Shown here piece after piece: positions 62,204 through 64,000 of a stretch of DNA of 64,000 nucleotides (position 1 is its first letter; every line of letters begins with the position of its first letter). Source of the stretch: Pseudoxanthomonas helianthi (lineage in GTDB: Bacteria > Pseudomonadota > Gammaproteobacteria > Xanthomonadales > Xanthomonadaceae). Location of the stretch: NCBI RefSeq assembly GCF_017939625.1, contig NZ_JAGKTC010000001.1:652519-716518 (forward strand), in the 5' to 3' direction. A program made the translations under genes and the position numbers. The notes below the pieces were generated by a model. That model had not been told where the DNA came from, did no database searches, and was given only the letters and a program-made list of their open reading frames with translations.

Positions 62204-63211
62204 TCATCGCTTTCTCCAGAACAGTTGCTGCAACAGGCAGAACACCAGCAGCAACGCGCCGATGGCGATCCGCGTCCACCAGGAACTCAGTTCGCCGTCG
62301 AACGAAATCAGGGTCTGGATCACCCCGAGCACCAGCACCCCGGCAAGCGTGCCGGCCACGTAGCCGCTGCCGCCGCTCAACAGGGTTCCGCCGATCACCA
62401 CCGCGGCAATCGCATCGAGCTCCAGTCCGGCCGCATGCTGGCTGTAACCCGAGAGCATGTAGAACGTATAGACCACGCCCGCCAGTGCAGCACAGAACCC
62501 GCTCAACGCGTAGACCTTGATCGCAGCGGCGTCCACCGGCAAGCCCATCAGGCGAGCGGCGGTTTCGTTGCCGCCGATCGCATAGACCGTGCGACCAAAA
62601 CGGGTCGTGGCGGCCAGCAACGCCCCTGCCGCCACCGCCAGCAACGCGATCACCGCGCCCACCGACAGGGTGTTGCCTCCGCCGACCGGTATGCGCAGGT
62701 AGGCGACCGATGTCATGAAGGGGTGGTCGATGTCGATCGAATCCACGCTGATCAAGGTAGCCAGACCGCGGGCCATGAACATTCCGGCCAGGGTGACCAC
62801 GAACGGCTGCAGGCGGAAACGCCGGATCAACACGCCCATCAGTGCACCGAAGCCGGCGCCCAACGCCAATACCAGCGCGATGGCCACGAGCGGATGCCAG
62901 CCGTGGCGCTGGACCAATTGCGCCAGCAGTACCGTACTGAAGGCGACCACGGCGCCGACCGAGAGATCGATGCCGCCGCTCAGGATCACGAAGGTCATGC
63001 CAACCGCGACGATGCACAGGAAGGCGTTGTCGACCAGCAGGTTCAGGAAAACCTGCGGCGACAGGAACCCGTCATACAGGATGCCGCCGGCCCCGACCAT
63101 GGCGGCGAACAGCGCCAGCGTGGTCAACAGCGGAGCGTAGGCGGAGTTGCGTCGCCACCTGCCCTGCGCGCGCGCAGATGGGGTCGTGTCGGATCGAGCG
63201 AGCGCATTCAC
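62204..63211 (-). CDS. yjfF: ABC sugar importer permease (YjfF type)
   Basis: The 335-residue permease has about ten hydrophobic segments and the ribose/galactofuranose importer signature: [40 protein letters not shown] and [17 protein letters not shown]. It starts with a GTG at 63211 that overlaps the preceding permease stop (GTGA). Paired tandem permeases are typical of the E. coli YtfT-YjfF galactofuranose system. In this setting L-arabinofuranose or galactose are also plausible substrates. Confidence 0.88.
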   Translation of the reverse strand: MNALARSDTTPSARAQGRWRRNSAYAPLLTTLALFAAMVGAGGILYDGFLSPQVFLNLLVDNAFLCIVAVGMTFVILSGGIDLSVGAVVAFSTVLLAQLVQRHGWHPLVAIALVLALGAGFGALMGVLIRRFRLQPFVVTLAGMFMARGLATLISVDSIDIDHPFMTSVAYLRIPVGGGNTLSVGAVIALLAVAAGALLAATTRFGRTVYAIGGNETAARLMGLPVDAAAIKVYALSGFCAALAGVVYTFYMLSGYSQHAAGLELDAIAAVVIGGTLLSGGSGYVAGTLAGVLVLGVIQTLISFDGELSSWWTRIAIGALLLVFCLLQQLFWRKR

Positions 63212-64000
63212 GACTGTCGTTCCCGTCCGTGGAAAGCCGTCAGCGTCCTGACCCAGGCGCGAAACTCGGGCGATTGCAGCAGCATCACCGCGAACACCAG
63301 CAAGGCCTTCACCACCATGTTGACCTGCGGGGGCACACCGACCGCATAAATCGTCGTGGTCAGGGTCTGGATGATCAACGCGCCGACCAGACTGCCGGCA
63401 AGGTGGAAACGCCCGCCGCCGAGCGCCGTTCCTCCCAGAGCCACGGCGAGAATCGCGTCCAGTTCCAGCAACAGTCCGGCGTTGTTGGCGTCGGCGCTGC
63501 TGACGTTGGAGCTGACCAGCAGGCCGGCCACCGATGCGGTGAGCGCGCAGGTCACGTAGGCCGCGATCGTGATCGCACGAGCGCGCACGCCTGCGACGTG
63601 GGCCGCCAGGGGGTTGTGACCGATGGATCGCACGAACAGACCCAGTGCCGTGCGCCGCAGCAGCCCTTGCAGCGACACGAACGCGCATGCCACGACGAAC
63701 AACGAGAACGGCACGCCGAGCAGGAAGCCCTTGCCGAGGAAGGCGTAAGGCGGGTAGTAGATGGTCAATACCTGGCCGCCGCTGAGCAACTGCGCGATGC
63801 CCCGGCCCGCGACCATCAATATCAATGTCGCCACGATCGGCTGCATGCCGACCGTGGCCACCAATACCCCATTCCACAATCCGCACAGCGCCCCGATCGC
63901 GAGCGCGGCGGCAATCGCCAGGAACAGCGGCACCAAGCCATCGCCCTGTTGTGGGCCAATGGTCCAAGCCGCGGCCGTGGCCGATATCGCCAGCACGGCG
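63208..64000 (-). CDS. ytfT: ABC sugar importer permease (YtfT type), partial
   Basis: The gene is cut by the right edge of the window, so the N-terminus is missing. The visible 263 residues have repeated hydrophobic helices and the same BPD_transp_2 family signatures: GVLVATVGMQPIVATLILMV, VRSIGHNPLAAHVAGVRAR and ELDAILAVALGGTALGGGRF. The pairing and overlap with the YjfF-type gene support a two-permease importer. The ATP-binding and binding-protein genes should lie beyond the window on the same strand. Confidence 0.88.
   Translation of the reverse strand, partial: AVLAISATAAAWTIGPQQGDGLVPLFLAIAAALAIGALCGLWNGVLVATVGMQPIVATLILMVAGRGIAQLLSGGQVLTIYYPPYAFLGKGFLLGVPFSLFVVACAFVSLQGLLRRTALGLFVRSIGHNPLAAHVAGVRARAITIAAYVTCALTASVAGLLVSSNVSSADANNAGLLLELDAILAVALGGTALGGGRFHLAGSLVGALIIQTLTTTIYAVGVPPQVNMVVKALLVFAVMLLQSPEFRAWVRTLTAFHGRERQS

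Noticed and set aside
1-64000. CRISPR arrays, tRNA, rRNA, insertion sequences, prophage
   Set aside because: No regularly spaced repeats, no tRNA-like T-loop contexts, no transposase or integrase genes, and no terminal inverted repeats were seen in the read-through.

Overview
This is a GC-rich window that is almost fully coding. The largest gap between genes is about 270 bp. No rRNA, tRNA, insertion sequence, phage gene or CRISPR array was found. Several things point to a plant-polysaccharide-degrading gammaproteobacterium of the Xanthomonadaceae/Lysobacteraceae (Xanthomonas, Pseudoxanthomonas or Lysobacter type): three large TonB-dependent receptors embedded in glycoside hydrolase clusters, a GGTAGCGCTACC palindrome upstream of one receptor, a DUF3348-DUF802-OmpA-DUF2894 cassette, and a LigD/Ku pair. 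The taxon is an inference from gene content, not from a marker gene.

Region 1 (1-7.6 kb) is a stress and genome-maintenance block. It holds a partial YciE-type ferritin-like protein, a KGG-motif stress protein, a CorA-type cation transporter, a small protein coupled to topoisomerase IB, and the NHEJ pair ligD and ku. An exported hypothetical protein and a small membrane protein follow. Region 2 (7.7-11.8 kb) is a tightly overlapping four-gene cassette, DUF3348 - DUF802 - OmpA/MotB-like - DUF2894. Its two middle products look like a MotA/ZorA-type channel with a long coiled tail and a MotB/ZorB-type peptidoglycan-binding partner. This is the most intriguing system in the window.

Region 3 (11.8-30.8 kb, all minus strand) is a near-complete xyloglucan utilization locus. 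In transcription order it has a TonB receptor, GH74 endo-xyloglucanase, a CE20-like acetylesterase, GH35 beta-galactosidase, PA14-containing GH31 alpha-xylosidase, xylose isomerase, an MFS sugar porter, GH3 beta-glucosidase and an SSS sodium/sugar symporter. Region 4 (31.0-37.6 kb) has a LysR regulator next to a divergent De Ley-Doudoroff galactonate operon (dgoA, dgoD, lactonase, dgoK) and a Tat-exported GH43. These are expected to consume the galactose released by region 3.

Region 5 (37.7-64.0 kb, all minus strand) looks like an arabinose/galactose-rich glycan locus. It encodes two more TonB receptors, GH27 alpha-galactosidase, two DUF1680 (GH127/GH146-type) beta-L-arabinofuranosidases and a GH43. 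It also has a 1431-residue six-hairpin multidomain enzyme, a zincin-like HExxH protein, a Tat-exported 788-residue protein of unknown family, aldose 1-epimerase, a GPH symporter, and two permeases of a galactofuranose-type ABC importer cut by the window end. Together these suggest depolymerisation of an arabinosylated, possibly hydroxyproline-rich, plant glycoconjugate.

A recurring feature is a strong hairpin just downstream of each of the three receptor genes, before the enzyme genes that follow.
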